From assembly GCF_014270035.1 (NCBI RefSeq), contig NZ_JACNEP010000007.1:1-64000 (forward strand): a stretch of DNA of 64,000 nucleotides, read 5' to 3'. Shown in pieces: positions 1 through 6,806 of this stretch; the first letter of the stretch is position 1, and every line of letters starts with the position of its first letter. The notes beneath the pieces are model-generated. The model did no database searches and was not told where the DNA came from. It saw only the letters and a program-made list of their open reading frames with translations. The position numbers were made by a program, and so were the translations under genes. This DNA is from Neptunicella marina (lineage in GTDB: Bacteria; Pseudomonadota; Gammaproteobacteria; Enterobacterales; Alteromonadaceae).

Positions 1-53
1 CTTATCCAAGATGGGTAAAACCGAAAACAAATCGATATCCCCATAAAAAGAAA

Positions 54-82
54 AATGCCAGTCAGCTTAACTGACTGGCATT
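54..82 (-). terminator. Rho-independent terminator-like hairpin
   Basis: A 12-bp perfect stem (AATGCCAGTCAG / CTGACTGGCATT) encloses the loop CTTAA. It is followed on the minus strand by a T-rich run (complement of 43-53). No minus-strand gene lies upstream of it inside the window, so it would end an RNA from the hairpin region or be a repeat relic. Confidence 0.5.
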
Positions 83-136
83 AGCCGTTGGCTCCTTTTT
101 TGAATTTCAAATATGCATCATCCCTGATGTTTTTCA

Positions 137-183
137 CGCCCAGTCCCGTGGGCGCGAGCCTATTTGGAAAGACCCAAATAGGC
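137..183. repeat. Two adjacent short hairpins
   Basis: CGCCCA (137-142) pairs with TGGGCG (149-154). Immediately after it, GCCTATTTGG (158-167) pairs perfectly with CCAAATAGGC (174-183). The segment just before (about 118-136) carries CATCCCTGATGTTTTTCACGC, a near match to the arms of the hairpin at 6749-6796. Confidence 0.6.
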
Positions 184-245
184 AAAAGGTCTTTCACTCC
201 ACTTACTTTTTTAACGGCAAACCGGACTTGTCTTTAATTCGAACC

Positions 246-301
246 GGCCAAAGGCAACATCCATGTAAAGCGTTGGCCTTGGCAGAACCTCCTGTTCTGC
301 C
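246..301. repeat. Two adjacent short hairpins
   Basis: GGCCAA (246-251) pairs with TTGGCC (273-278). Next to it GGCAGAAC (281-288) pairs perfectly with GTTCTGCC (294-301) around the loop CTCCT. The order of hairpin, then a GACAGCC-like segment, then a T-rich stretch parallels 6622-6690. Confidence 0.55.
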
Positions 302-348
302 ATTCGACAGCCAAATCCGTTTTGCCTAAAAGTCAGAGTCGCGGTTAA

Positions 349-365
349 GTCAGCCGTTGGCTGAC
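349..365. repeat. Short hairpin GTCAGCC-GTT-GGCTGAC
   Basis: This is a perfect 7-bp inverted repeat with a 3-base loop. The same AGCCGTTGGCT core occurs at 83-93 beside the first hairpin, so it is part of a local repeat family. Confidence 0.55.
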
Positions 366-554
366 TGGTAAGAAAGTTATTTGGGGCAGTGTAATATTAA
401 ATTTTAATTTAAACGTCACTCCCAAAAGCAAAGCGAAGCTTGGTAAATGTCACTACAGTCAAATTCTAATAGCTTAAAGGTACCTCGCCCTCTTTTTTCC
501 GTGTGATATTTACAACAAAGATATAACACCTTGTTTTAAATCATGTTTAGCGTT

Positions 555-594
555 AGCTTGGAAAAACAAACAAAAACTAACAGGCAAGACACTC
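555..594 (+). repeat. 40-bp direct repeat, copy A (before the FRG gene)
   Basis: The 40 bases starting AGCTTGGAAAAA and ending GACACTC match the copy at 1484-1523 at 37 of 40 positions. The two copies bracket the FRG-domain gene and are 929 bp apart start to start. I see no integron attC core sites in them. Confidence 0.8.
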
Positions 595-640
595 AGTATA
601 AAAAACGTGCATTTTAGTTGTTACGTAAAAAGGAATTTAA

Positions 641-1417
641 GTGAAACTTGAAAGAACAGAAATTTTCGGATTAGTCAGAAGGCCCGCTAGTTTTAATGAT
701 CTACTAAATTTTATTACTAGTTGTGCTCCTCCCAATAGCAGCTTCATAACTAGAATGTGGAGAGGGCAAGGAGACATTAATTGGCCAGTCCACAGTTCTG
801 GTTATAGAAGATGTATCCCAAATAGTGATTTGGAATTAGCGAGCTATGAAAAAAGGTTATTAGATGAAGCAACACATCAAGGTTATAGATTCGTTAATGG
901 GAGAGAATTGCCAGATTTTGAGCTACTTGCCAGACTCCAACATCATGGAGCGGCAACTAGGTTGGTTGATGCAAGTAGGAATGCTCTTGTTGCTTTGTGG
1001 TTTTGTTGCAATAGTGAACCAAATAAAACAGGTGCTCTAATTGGAATCCATACCCATCATTTATGTGGATATGAAGGTCAATTAGAAATAAGGCCTTATC
1101 GCGAAATTATTGAAGATTTAAAAGAAAATGAAAATTTGTATACATGGGAGCCGCCAGCCGTAACTAAAAGGATTGCTTCGCAAAACTCACAGTTCTTATA
1201 TAGCAAAGTGATACACGAAAAAACTGGAAATTTAGTCCTGCCAAAAGAAGAAGATGTGACAATTGTTATTTCAATTAGACCTAAATTAAAAGAAGAATGT
1301 TTAACCATACTTCAAGAAGCATTTGATATACGGCAACTAACGCTGTTTCCAGACATTGATGGTTTTTGTGCATCCAATTCTGTGAATAAGGCCAAATACT
1401 ACAATAACAGGTGGTAA
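641..1417 (+). CDS. FRG domain-containing protein
   Basis: This 258-residue protein belongs to the FRG-domain family, named for a conserved Phe-Arg-Gly motif and often found in accessory and phage-defence contexts; its biochemical activity is not settled. The FRG signature is visible as FITRMWRGQGD at residues 35-45 and LLARLQHHGAATRLVD at 95-110, followed by NALVALWFC. No signal peptide or membrane segment is present, so it is likely cytoplasmic. The start is a GTG preceded by AAGGA. Codon use is clearly more AT-rich than in the housekeeping genes of the window, and the gene sits between two 40-bp repeats, which suggests acquisition. It has no partner gene in an obvious operon; the next gene is a small unknown. 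Confidence 0.85.
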   Translation: MKLERTEIFGLVRRPASFNDLLNFITSCAPPNSSFITRMWRGQGDINWPVHSSGYRRCIPNSDLELASYEKRLLDEATHQGYRFVNGRELPDFELLARLQHHGAATRLVDASRNALVALWFCCNSEPNKTGALIGIHTHHLCGYEGQLEIRPYREIIEDLKENENLYTWEPPAVTKRIASQNSQFLYSKVIHEKTGNLVLPKEEDVTIVISIRPKLKEECLTILQEAFDIRQLTLFPDIDGFCASNSVNKAKYYNNRW

Positions 1418-1483
1418 TTTTAATAAATATGGACAGAGTAACATTAAGTTTCACTGTAAAAATCATTCCCATAAGCCGTAAAA

Positions 1484-1523
1484 AGCTTGGAAAAATAAAC
1501 AAAAACTAACAGACAGGACACTC
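1484..1523 (+). repeat. 40-bp direct repeat, copy B (after the FRG gene)
   Basis: This is the partner of the copy at 555-594, with three mismatches in 40. It is preceded by a CAGAGTAACATTAA segment (about 1431-1447) related to the repeat modules at 380-447 and 2418-2486. Confidence 0.8.
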
Positions 1524-1573
1524 GTTATAGAAATGAGTATTTTGCATTCTATATAAATTGTTAAATTGCATTT

Positions 1574-1771
1574 ATGAATTCGGACGGTTTCAGACTTTAC
1601 GCGGGCGATAATGTTTCATCTCATGCTACTTTCGAATTAGCAAAAGAAGCAGCCAAAACATATATGCCCAGTGAAAAATATCTTCGGATAGAAATAATTG
1701 GTAGCGTCGCTATAGGTGATGCTGATTGGTGGGCTTATGAATATGATAATAACGAGTGGGTTCCATCTTGA
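1574..1771 (+). CDS. Hypothetical protein, 65 residues
   Basis: I do not recognise the family. The protein is small, soluble and acidic, with an AKEAAKTYMPSEKYLRIEI segment and an aromatic C-terminus (DADWWAYEYDNNEWVPS). This has the look of a compact alpha/beta cassette protein like those common in mobile arrays. It starts at ATG 1574 without a strong ribosome binding site. It lies just after direct repeat copy B, in the same AT-rich accessory stretch as the FRG gene. It could be a real cassette gene; coding status is fairly likely but unproven. Confidence 0.5.
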   Translation: MNSDGFRLYAGDNVSSHATFELAKEAAKTYMPSEKYLRIEIIGSVAIGDADWWAYEYDNNEWVPS

Positions 1772-1892
1772 GCTTTGTAGTTGTTTGCCATTTTACAAGT
1801 TGCTTAATTTCGTTACGGTCATAAACAGTATGGCCTCCACAATACAGCCTACGTTACACTGAGGCAGTCAATTATCAAAGCGTCAGTTGATT

Positions 1893-2414
1893 ATGTTCAG
1901 ATTAAGCGCATTAATATTTATGTTTTTCTCACTTCAAGCTTTATCTACTGAAGAGACCTTTAAATTAAATAGTTTACGTTTTCAGCACTTAATGAATACT
2001 TCTGATAAGTTTATTATTCCAACTGAAAAGTTTGAATTTACTCGGTCTGATGAGCATGGAGCTTTAAAAGGTGTGATCACCAGTGGCGTATCAAAAGAGT
2101 CAGCGTATTACTTAATTGACGTAGACGATAAACGTTATTCGGATACATTTATTAAACTTTCAAATCATTTAACTAATGTTCAGGCCTTTAAACAAAATGT
2201 ATTAGACTTTTCGCCGTCTTTAGATATTGAATCAAAATTTGTTGTCGGAAAATTTGATTTCAATGGATATTCATACAACGGATTTATGATTGCTGGAAAA
2301 AATAAAAGAAACTCACATCAATATATCTATGAATTTTATTTCCTAATTGATGGGGATTTGTATTCGTTAACCTATTTTACGACCTACGGGTTTGACGATA
2401 TATTCACCCAATGA
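1893..2414 (+). CDS. Hypothetical secreted protein, about 173 residues
   Basis: I do not recognise the family. The N-terminus MFRLSALIFMFFSLQALS looks like a cleavable signal peptide, so the product is probably periplasmic. The rest is a mixed polar protein without cysteine pairs or known motifs. ATG 1893 is preferred over an upstream TTG at 1887 because it gives a compact signal peptide. A related repeat module and a strong terminator follow the stop. Base composition is AT-rich like the two genes before it. Confidence 0.6.
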   Translation: MFRLSALIFMFFSLQALSTEETFKLNSLRFQHLMNTSDKFIIPTEKFEFTRSDEHGALKGVITSGVSKESAYYLIDVDDKRYSDTFIKLSNHLTNVQAFKQNVLDFSPSLDIESKFVVGKFDFNGYSYNGFMIAGKNKRNSHQYIYEFYFLIDGDLYSLTYFTTYGFDDIFTQ

Positions 2415-2417
2415 TTG

Positions 2418-2520
2418 GGGTCAGAGTAACATTAATTTTTAATTTAAAAGCCATTCCCCAATGCCAAGCAACCGCTTGGCTTTTTCTTTTCTACAACTCT
2501 GACTTTTAGCCAAAACAAGC
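2418..2520 (+). repeat. Repeat module with embedded terminator, copy 1
   Basis: The module has a GGTCAGAGTAACATTAA head, a GCCAAGC/GCTTGGC terminator hairpin, then CTTTTCTACAACTCTGACTTT. Its tail matches 4745-4775 closely, and its head matches degenerate copies at about 384-447 and 1429-1497. A reverse-oriented match to the tail (CTAAAAGTCAGAGT) lies at 326-339. I take it to be a dispersed intergenic repeat that also serves as a terminator. Confidence 0.6.
2463..2485 (+). terminator. Rho-independent terminator
   Basis: GCCAAGC (2463-2469), loop AACC, GCTTGGC (2474-2480), then TTTTT C TTTT. It ends transcription of the 173-residue secreted protein gene. Confidence 0.85.
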
Positions 2521-2660
2521 TACCTCCAAATAACAAAGTGACTGTTACGCCCTTTTGCCCCCTGCTTTAAAACGATACAAAAATATTTTTCAATTTTCTG
2601 TCACAGATTTCATTGCTGCTGTTTCTTGGTTATGAACATTCAATAATCAGGAACGAAATA

Positions 2661-3557
2661 ATGAACACTAAACAGGCTTTTTTAAAATTTTTCCACCTTA
2701 CCGCTGTTACAGCAATCACCGGTATTTTTTCCATTTCAGTTATCGCTCAAAAGCCGCAGGACGTTATCCATGTCGAGAGTTATGGCAAAGGTGACCCGGT
2801 TATTTTAATTCCGGGTTTGATGTCTGACGGTTCGGTATGGCAGCAAACCATTGAACAGCTGCAAGATGATCATCAGGTGCTGGTGGTCAATGTCGCGGGT
2901 TTTGGTAAAACACCTAAAGTCGCTGGTACTAACCTGCACAAGGTTGAACAGGCGATTGTTGATTATGTTAATCAGCATCACATTAAACAACCAGTTGTGA
3001 TTGGCCACAGCATGGGCGGATTTTTAAGTTTAGCGCTGGCGGTTAACCCGAATATCGAGGTAAAAAAAGCGATTTCGGTGGATGGCTTACCCTACATCGG
3101 TGCCATTTTCGCCCGTACTAATCAGGTGACAGTCGATATGATGCAACCTCAGGCTAAAGGTGCACTGGCATATTTTCAGAATATGGATCAGCAACAACTG
3201 GTAGCGCAAACCAGACAGGGTTTAGCCATTCAGGCAACCTCGCAACAGGCGCAGCAAAAGATATTAGATTTTGCCGCTGAGTCTGATCCTGTAACCGTTG
3301 GGCAAATCACTTACGATTTATTAATGCGCGATATTCGTCAGGAGCTGGTTGGTGACAAGACCCCTATTCTGATGCTGGGTGCATCTGGCGGCTTTGACAC
3401 CGATGAACAGCATGCCGCGGTAGAAAGCTTATATCGAGGTCAACTTGCCAACAGCCCCAATGCTCAGGTACAAATGAATACTCACTCCCGCCATTTCATT
3501 ATGTTTGATGATGCAAAATGGCTGGCCACACAAATCGCGCAATTTATCGGGGAATAA
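2661..3557 (+). CDS. Alpha/beta hydrolase, exported
   Basis: This is an alpha/beta-fold serine hydrolase of about 298 residues. The N-terminus (MNTKQAFLKFFHLTAVTAITGIF) is a signal peptide, so it probably acts in the periplasm. The oxyanion-loop region is ILIPGLMSDGSVW and the nucleophile elbow is GHSMGG. A late HSRHFIMFDD segment carries the likely catalytic histidine. ATG 2661 is preceded by AGGA and gives a proper signal peptide, unlike the longer reading frame from 2613. The following sigma-factor gene starts 2 bases after the stop, so the two are cotranscribed. The substrate cannot be told from sequence; the fold is certain, the ester or amide specificity is not. Confidence 0.85.
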   Translation: MNTKQAFLKFFHLTAVTAITGIFSISVIAQKPQDVIHVESYGKGDPVILIPGLMSDGSVWQQTIEQLQDDHQVLVVNVAGFGKTPKVAGTNLHKVEQAIVDYVNQHHIKQPVVIGHSMGGFLSLALAVNPNIEVKKAISVDGLPYIGAIFARTNQVTVDMMQPQAKGALAYFQNMDQQQLVAQTRQGLAIQATSQQAQQKILDFAAESDPVTVGQITYDLLMRDIRQELVGDKTPILMLGASGGFDTDEQHAAVESLYRGQLANSPNAQVQMNTHSRHFIMFDDAKWLATQIAQFIGE

Positions 3558-3559
3558 TC

Positions 3560-4663
3560 ATGAGTGTATTGATTGTAGAACAGGATGTTGTTGCCGCGAT
3601 GAATGGCGATAGCTCAGCCTTTACTCGGCTGATTCAGGCCAGCAAAAATACCATTAGCAGCATCGCACTGGCGGTAGTCAAAGATTTGGATGCCAGTGAA
3701 GAAGTAGCACAGCAGGTATATATCCAGTGCTGGCAAAAGCTTAACACTTTGAATAACCCGGCCAGTTTTTTACCCTGGATACGCCAGGCCACACGCTACG
3801 CTGCGTTTAATTACCTGCGTGATAATAAAGTTGCTGATCGGGTTGGCGGTGACGATGCCGACTCGTTATTTGCGCGGTTTTGTAATGAGAGTGATGATGG
3901 TGAAACCAGTCTGAGCCGCTCGCAGCAGGCAGCTATTCTGGCCCGAATCGTCGACGATTTGCCAGAAGAAACCCGTGAAATAGTATTATTGTATTATCGT
4001 GAAGAGCAATCGAGCGCTCAGGTTGCCCGGTTGCTATCAATTACAGATGCAGCGGTGCGCCAGCAACTTAGCCGTGCCCGTCAAGCGCTGAGAACTAATT
4101 TATTAGATAAATATGGCAATATGATCCTGTCCACAGCACCAACGCTGGCAATAGGATCTGCACTTTTAGCCAGCACAACGATAAGCACGCCGGCACAGGC
4201 CGCCACAGGGGCGGTCGCAAAAGGTGGATTTTTGGGCGTGGTAAAATGGTTATTAAGCGGTGCTATGTTTGCGGCATTTGTTGGTGCCATAGCGGTTTAT
4301 TTTAGTGCTGAAATCCCCATTCGCCGTATGCAAAGCAGCGAGCGCAAAGCCGAGCTCAGAAAACTACGTGGTCGCTCGGTTGTCGCTATATTGATTACAG
4401 GAGGGCTGTTGGCAGCGGCTTATGAATTAACTACAGGATGGATTGCGCCAATTGTGGCTTATGAAATTCTAATGGCGATAGTTTTTGTTCAAACCCGCAA
4501 AATGCAGGATATTATCGCCATTGAACAGTGCGAAAAACAAGTACAGGGTAAGTTAATTTTTGGTCTTTGTGCGGGACGTATAGGTTTGTACGCAGGCATT
4601 TTATTTGGCAATGTGGCACTCTTGTACGGTCTGTACGCCAGTGGCAGAGCGTTTTGGGGATAG
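3560..4663 (+). CDS. ECF-like sigma factor with C-terminal membrane domain
   Basis: The N-terminal half is a sigma-70 family (ECF-like) protein. Region 2 spans about residues 15-85 (with SFLPWIRQATRYAAFNYLR). Region 4 spans about 120-175 (LPEETREIVLLYYREEQSSA, then a helix-turn-helix ending VRQQLSRARQALR). The C-terminal half, from about 185 to the end, has several hydrophobic segments, including WLLSGAMFAAFVGAIAVYF, VVAILITGGLLAAAYEL, IAPIVAYEILMAIVFV and IGLYAGILFGNVALLYGLY. The product of about 367 residues is therefore membrane-anchored and may be held inactive by its own tail; no separate anti-sigma gene is adjacent. The start ATG 3560 follows the hydrolase stop directly. The inference that the hydrolase acts in the same response comes only from the operon. 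Confidence 0.8.
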   Translation: MSVLIVEQDVVAAMNGDSSAFTRLIQASKNTISSIALAVVKDLDASEEVAQQVYIQCWQKLNTLNNPASFLPWIRQATRYAAFNYLRDNKVADRVGGDDADSLFARFCNESDDGETSLSRSQQAAILARIVDDLPEETREIVLLYYREEQSSAQVARLLSITDAAVRQQLSRARQALRTNLLDKYGNMILSTAPTLAIGSALLASTTISTPAQAATGAVAKGGFLGVVKWLLSGAMFAAFVGAIAVYFSAEIPIRRMQSSERKAELRKLRGRSVVAILITGGLLAAAYELTTGWIAPIVAYEILMAIVFVQTRKMQDIIAIEQCEKQVQGKLIFGLCAGRIGLYAGILFGNVALLYGLYASGRAFWG

Positions 4664-4725
4664 AGAAGTAATTTTTGGAGTAAATTTTCAAAGCTCAGAT
4701 AAAATTTAATATCTGTAGTACCAAA

Positions 4726-4749
4726 GCCAGGCGGCCGCTTGGCTTTTTT
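4726..4749 (+). terminator. Rho-independent terminator (repeat module copy 2)
   Basis: GCCAGGC, loop GGCC, GCTTGGC, then TTTTTT. It ends the hydrolase/sigma operon. The sequence after it (CTTTTCTGCAACTCTGACTTT) repeats the tail of the module at 2418-2520. Confidence 0.85.
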
Positions 4750-4939
4750 CTTTTCTGCAACTCTGACTTTCAACCAAGAACAGGGACGATTTAGCGATGT
4801 TCTGTAAAGAGCCAATATACGATTTTGCATTCAACTTGTTGTTACACAAGTTAAACCGTATCTTTTGCCACTGACTATTAATCCACTTTATTATCAACAA
4901 TCAGTTCACTAAAAAACCATTCAGGGAACGAACAACGCC

Positions 4940-5347
4940 ATGTATCAATTAAAACAACAACCACCCACAGTGGAACAATTTGCATCACTACGCGATGCCG
5001 TGGGTTGGACAAATCCAAAGGAATCGGTGCTGCAATCTAGCGTTGATAATTCTTTATTTTGGGTGTGTATTTTTGAACAGGAGACTCTTGTTGCCACCGG
5101 GCGGGTTATTGGTGATGGCGCGATGTATTTTTATATTCAGGACGTGATTGTGCACCCTGCCCATCAGCAGCAAGGTTTGGGTAAACAGATCATGCAGTGC
5201 ATTGAACACTACTTGTCACAAACCACAGTAACCGGCTGCACTGTTGGCTTACTTGCAGCGCAGGGCAAAGAGAAATTTTATAAACGCTTTGCTTATGTTG
5301 AACGTGATGGAAATATGCTTGGTTTAGGCATGTGCAGGTTTATTTAG
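4940..5347 (+). CDS. GNAT family N-acetyltransferase
   Basis: This 135-residue protein is a compact GNAT enzyme that would transfer an acetyl group from acetyl-CoA to an amine. Motif A is clear at residues 69-85: VIVHPAHQQQGLGKQIM contains the Q/RxxGxG/A-type pyrophosphate-binding loop (QQQGLG). The beta-strand before it (MYFYIQDV) is typical. The ATG at 4940 gives a normal family length. It is a single-gene unit. The acceptor substrate is unknown. Confidence 0.85.
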   Translation: MYQLKQQPPTVEQFASLRDAVGWTNPKESVLQSSVDNSLFWVCIFEQETLVATGRVIGDGAMYFYIQDVIVHPAHQQQGLGKQIMQCIEHYLSQTTVTGCTVGLLAAQGKEKFYKRFAYVERDGNMLGLGMCRFI

Positions 5348-5480
5348 ATTCAAAAGCCAACAGTTAAACCATTTGCATTAAAAGTTAAGACATTGGGTTA
5401 TTAAACATGTAACCTAAATTTGAAACTACCAGCGTTAGAATGATTCAGTTTTGTAACCTCATTAAATTGGATTTTTTGAA

Positions 5481-5885
5481 ATGAAAAACGTGCTATTGAT
5501 TTTATTTGCTTTCATCTCAGGCAATGCTTTTGCGTTAAATAATTGCGCGATTCCTGAAGGTAAATCGACTGGCAAGCCCGCTATTCGTGTTATTCCATCT
5601 ATTCCATTAAAAAGTATTGCCAATGAAGCAATATTGGACGGTGATTGCACGTTAGTGTCTTACAAATTGAAAATTAAAAAAGACACAATGGGAAAAGGAT
5701 TAGTGCCTTACGATTTTAGGATTGAAGCAACCACCAATAATACACTTACAAGACAAACCATCAGTGCACTGGAAGGCTGGTTATATTTTGCCAAATGGAA
5801 CAGCACACATAAACGTTATTACTACTCTTTTACTCACAAAGAAAAAGGAATATTAAAGAAAAAGGAACTTACTGTTGGCTATTAA
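5481..5885 (+). CDS. Hypothetical secreted protein, 134 residues
   Basis: I do not recognise the family. Residues 1-18 (MKNVLLILFAFISGNAFA) are a good signal peptide. The mature part is about 116 residues with two cysteines (LNNCAIPEG and DGDCTLVSY) that could form a disulfide. It ends in a lysine-rich segment. The stop overlaps the TTG start of the next, broken reading frame by 11 bases, which suggests translational coupling of the original pair. Confidence 0.6.
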   Translation: MKNVLLILFAFISGNAFALNNCAIPEGKSTGKPAIRVIPSIPLKSIANEAILDGDCTLVSYKLKIKKDTMGKGLVPYDFRIEATTNNTLTRQTISALEGWLYFAKWNSTHKRYYYSFTHKEKGILKKKELTVGY

Positions 5886-6372
5886 TCCAGATTATAAAAA
5901 TTACAGCTCAGACGACTTGGAAGATGTCATTAGCAATATTGACAAAGAGCGCTTCCCACAAAGATATAATGACGCAGTTACCGAGTTACACACACGCACA
6001 ATTGAAAAGCCCCAAACGGTAAACAATACTGCTAAAAATGATGAATATGTTCCAAATGAAGTTCCGATTTTATAACAAATTAAAAATGTAACTTTCTCAA
6101 TTATTGTCATTGCAGGTGGTGCGTTTGGTGTCATTGAAAATGACTTAGCCGTAACTGCATGCAAAAGATGTGAAACTGTCTATCACCTCAAAGATGAAGC
6201 CGCTTGGGTAATGTATGCATCGATGTTGTTTATGGCTGCTGGGTTAATTTCAGAAGTTGTTGATCACTATGACAAACGCAACAATGAGCATCTTTATCAC
6301 AGAATATCTAATTTCACTATGTTGCCTGGACTAGCGCTTTTCTTATTAGCATTTTTCCTCCACTTCCGATAA
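5875..6372 (+). pseudogene. Membrane-protein gene interrupted by one in-frame stop
   Basis: From a TTG at 5875 a 66-codon frame runs to TAA at 6073-6075 and then continues in the same frame for 98 sense codons to TAA at 6370-6372. The first part has the DYKNYSSDDLEDVISNIDKE motif, of a kind found at the N-terminus of many small bacterial membrane proteins. The second part has two hydrophobic segments (VTFSIIVIAGGAFGVI and LPGLALFLLAFFLHF), a weaker third one (WVMYASMLFMAAGLI) and a CKRC pair. The two halves look like one protein of about 165 residues broken by a point mutation. Stop readthrough or a sequencing error are alternatives. Confidence 0.7.
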
Positions 6373-6411
6373 TAAATAGGCATCAAAGTAAATGGAACCA
6401 ACATTTCAAAA

Positions 6412-6435
6412 GCCAGGCAAATGCTTGGCTTTTTT
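6412..6435 (+). terminator. Rho-independent terminator (repeat module copy 3)
   Basis: GCCAGGC, loop AAAT, GCTTGGC, then TTTTTTGTTTTT. It is the third member of the GCC(A/G)GC/GCTTGGC terminator family. It lies just before CCAAGCGAAGCTTGGTAAA (6445-6463), which matches 430-447. Confidence 0.85.
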
Positions 6436-6472
6436 GTTTTTGCACCAAGCGAAGCTTGGTAAAACGTCCCAT

Positions 6473-6605
6473 CACTGTGTCTAATTTAAAATTCAGATTA
6501 GCGAACTGCCAGACGAGGCAGGGATGCAGAGTCAGTCGTAACAGAAAGGATGTGGATTTGCGACGCTGGCAGTTTGCCTGAATTTAAAATTGAACAGGCA
6601 CAGTG
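6473..6605. repeat. 133-bp MITE-like element with 40-bp imperfect inverted ends
   Basis: The left arm (6473-6512, CACTGTG ... GAACTGCCAG) and the reverse complement of the right arm (6566-6605) share their first ten and last ten bases at nine of ten positions each, and a central AATTT-AAATTCAG block with a small shift. The 53-bp core encodes nothing. The element could be a miniature inverted-repeat transposable element or a large RNA hairpin. No target-site duplication is obvious. Confidence 0.6.
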
Positions 6606-6621
6606 TGGGTGCCGGGTGAGT

Positions 6622-6653
6622 CCAGAGAGGTTGCGGCAGCACAACCTCTCTGG
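6622..6653. repeat. Perfect 12-bp inverted repeat
   Basis: CCAGAGAGGTTG (6622-6633) pairs with CAACCTCTCTGG (6642-6653) around the 8-base loop CGGCAGCA. It lies in the gene-free stretch 6373-6806 and is not followed by a T run. Confidence 0.7.
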
Positions 6654-6748
6654 TTGCTGTCGCCAACGTGACGCCCAAACTTTACTTTTATGACATGTGG
6701 TTGGTTGCTCAGCAATATCCCTGTATTTTCAATCTAACACACATTTTT

Positions 6749-6796
6749 CCCTGATATTTTTCATGCGTAATTTAGCACGCGCGAAAAATATCAGGG
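6749..6796. repeat. Perfect 14-bp inverted repeat (CCCTGATATTTTTC)
   Basis: CCCTGATATTTTTC (6749-6762) pairs with GAAAAATATCAGGG (6783-6796). An inner GCGT/ACGC pair extends the stem. Its arm motif recurs at about 122-136 near the left window edge. It sits just beyond the 3' end of the VOC gene on the minus strand and could act as its transcript end. Confidence 0.7.
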
Positions 6797-6806
6797 ATGA
6801 TAAAAC

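Larger units (their letters stand above)
1..640. other. Hairpin-rich intergenic region, no gene seen
   Basis: No credible coding region is visible on either strand before the GTG at 641. The stretch instead holds a series of inverted repeats (54-82, 137-154, 158-183, 246-278, 281-301, 349-365). It also has a copy of the CAGAGT motif (332-340) and an AGCGAAGCTTGGTAAA segment (432-447) that both recur near 2.4-6.5 kb. The left part resembles the intergenic DNA at 6473-6800 in its CCCTGAT-TTTTTC motif and in hairpin layout. It is probably degenerate repeat DNA rather than one RNA gene. Confidence 0.6.

Noticed and set aside
540-1560. Integron cassette with attC sites around the FRG gene
   Set aside because: The repeats do not end in the required RYYYAAC and GTTRRRY core sites, no attC-type pairing was found, and no integrase gene is present.
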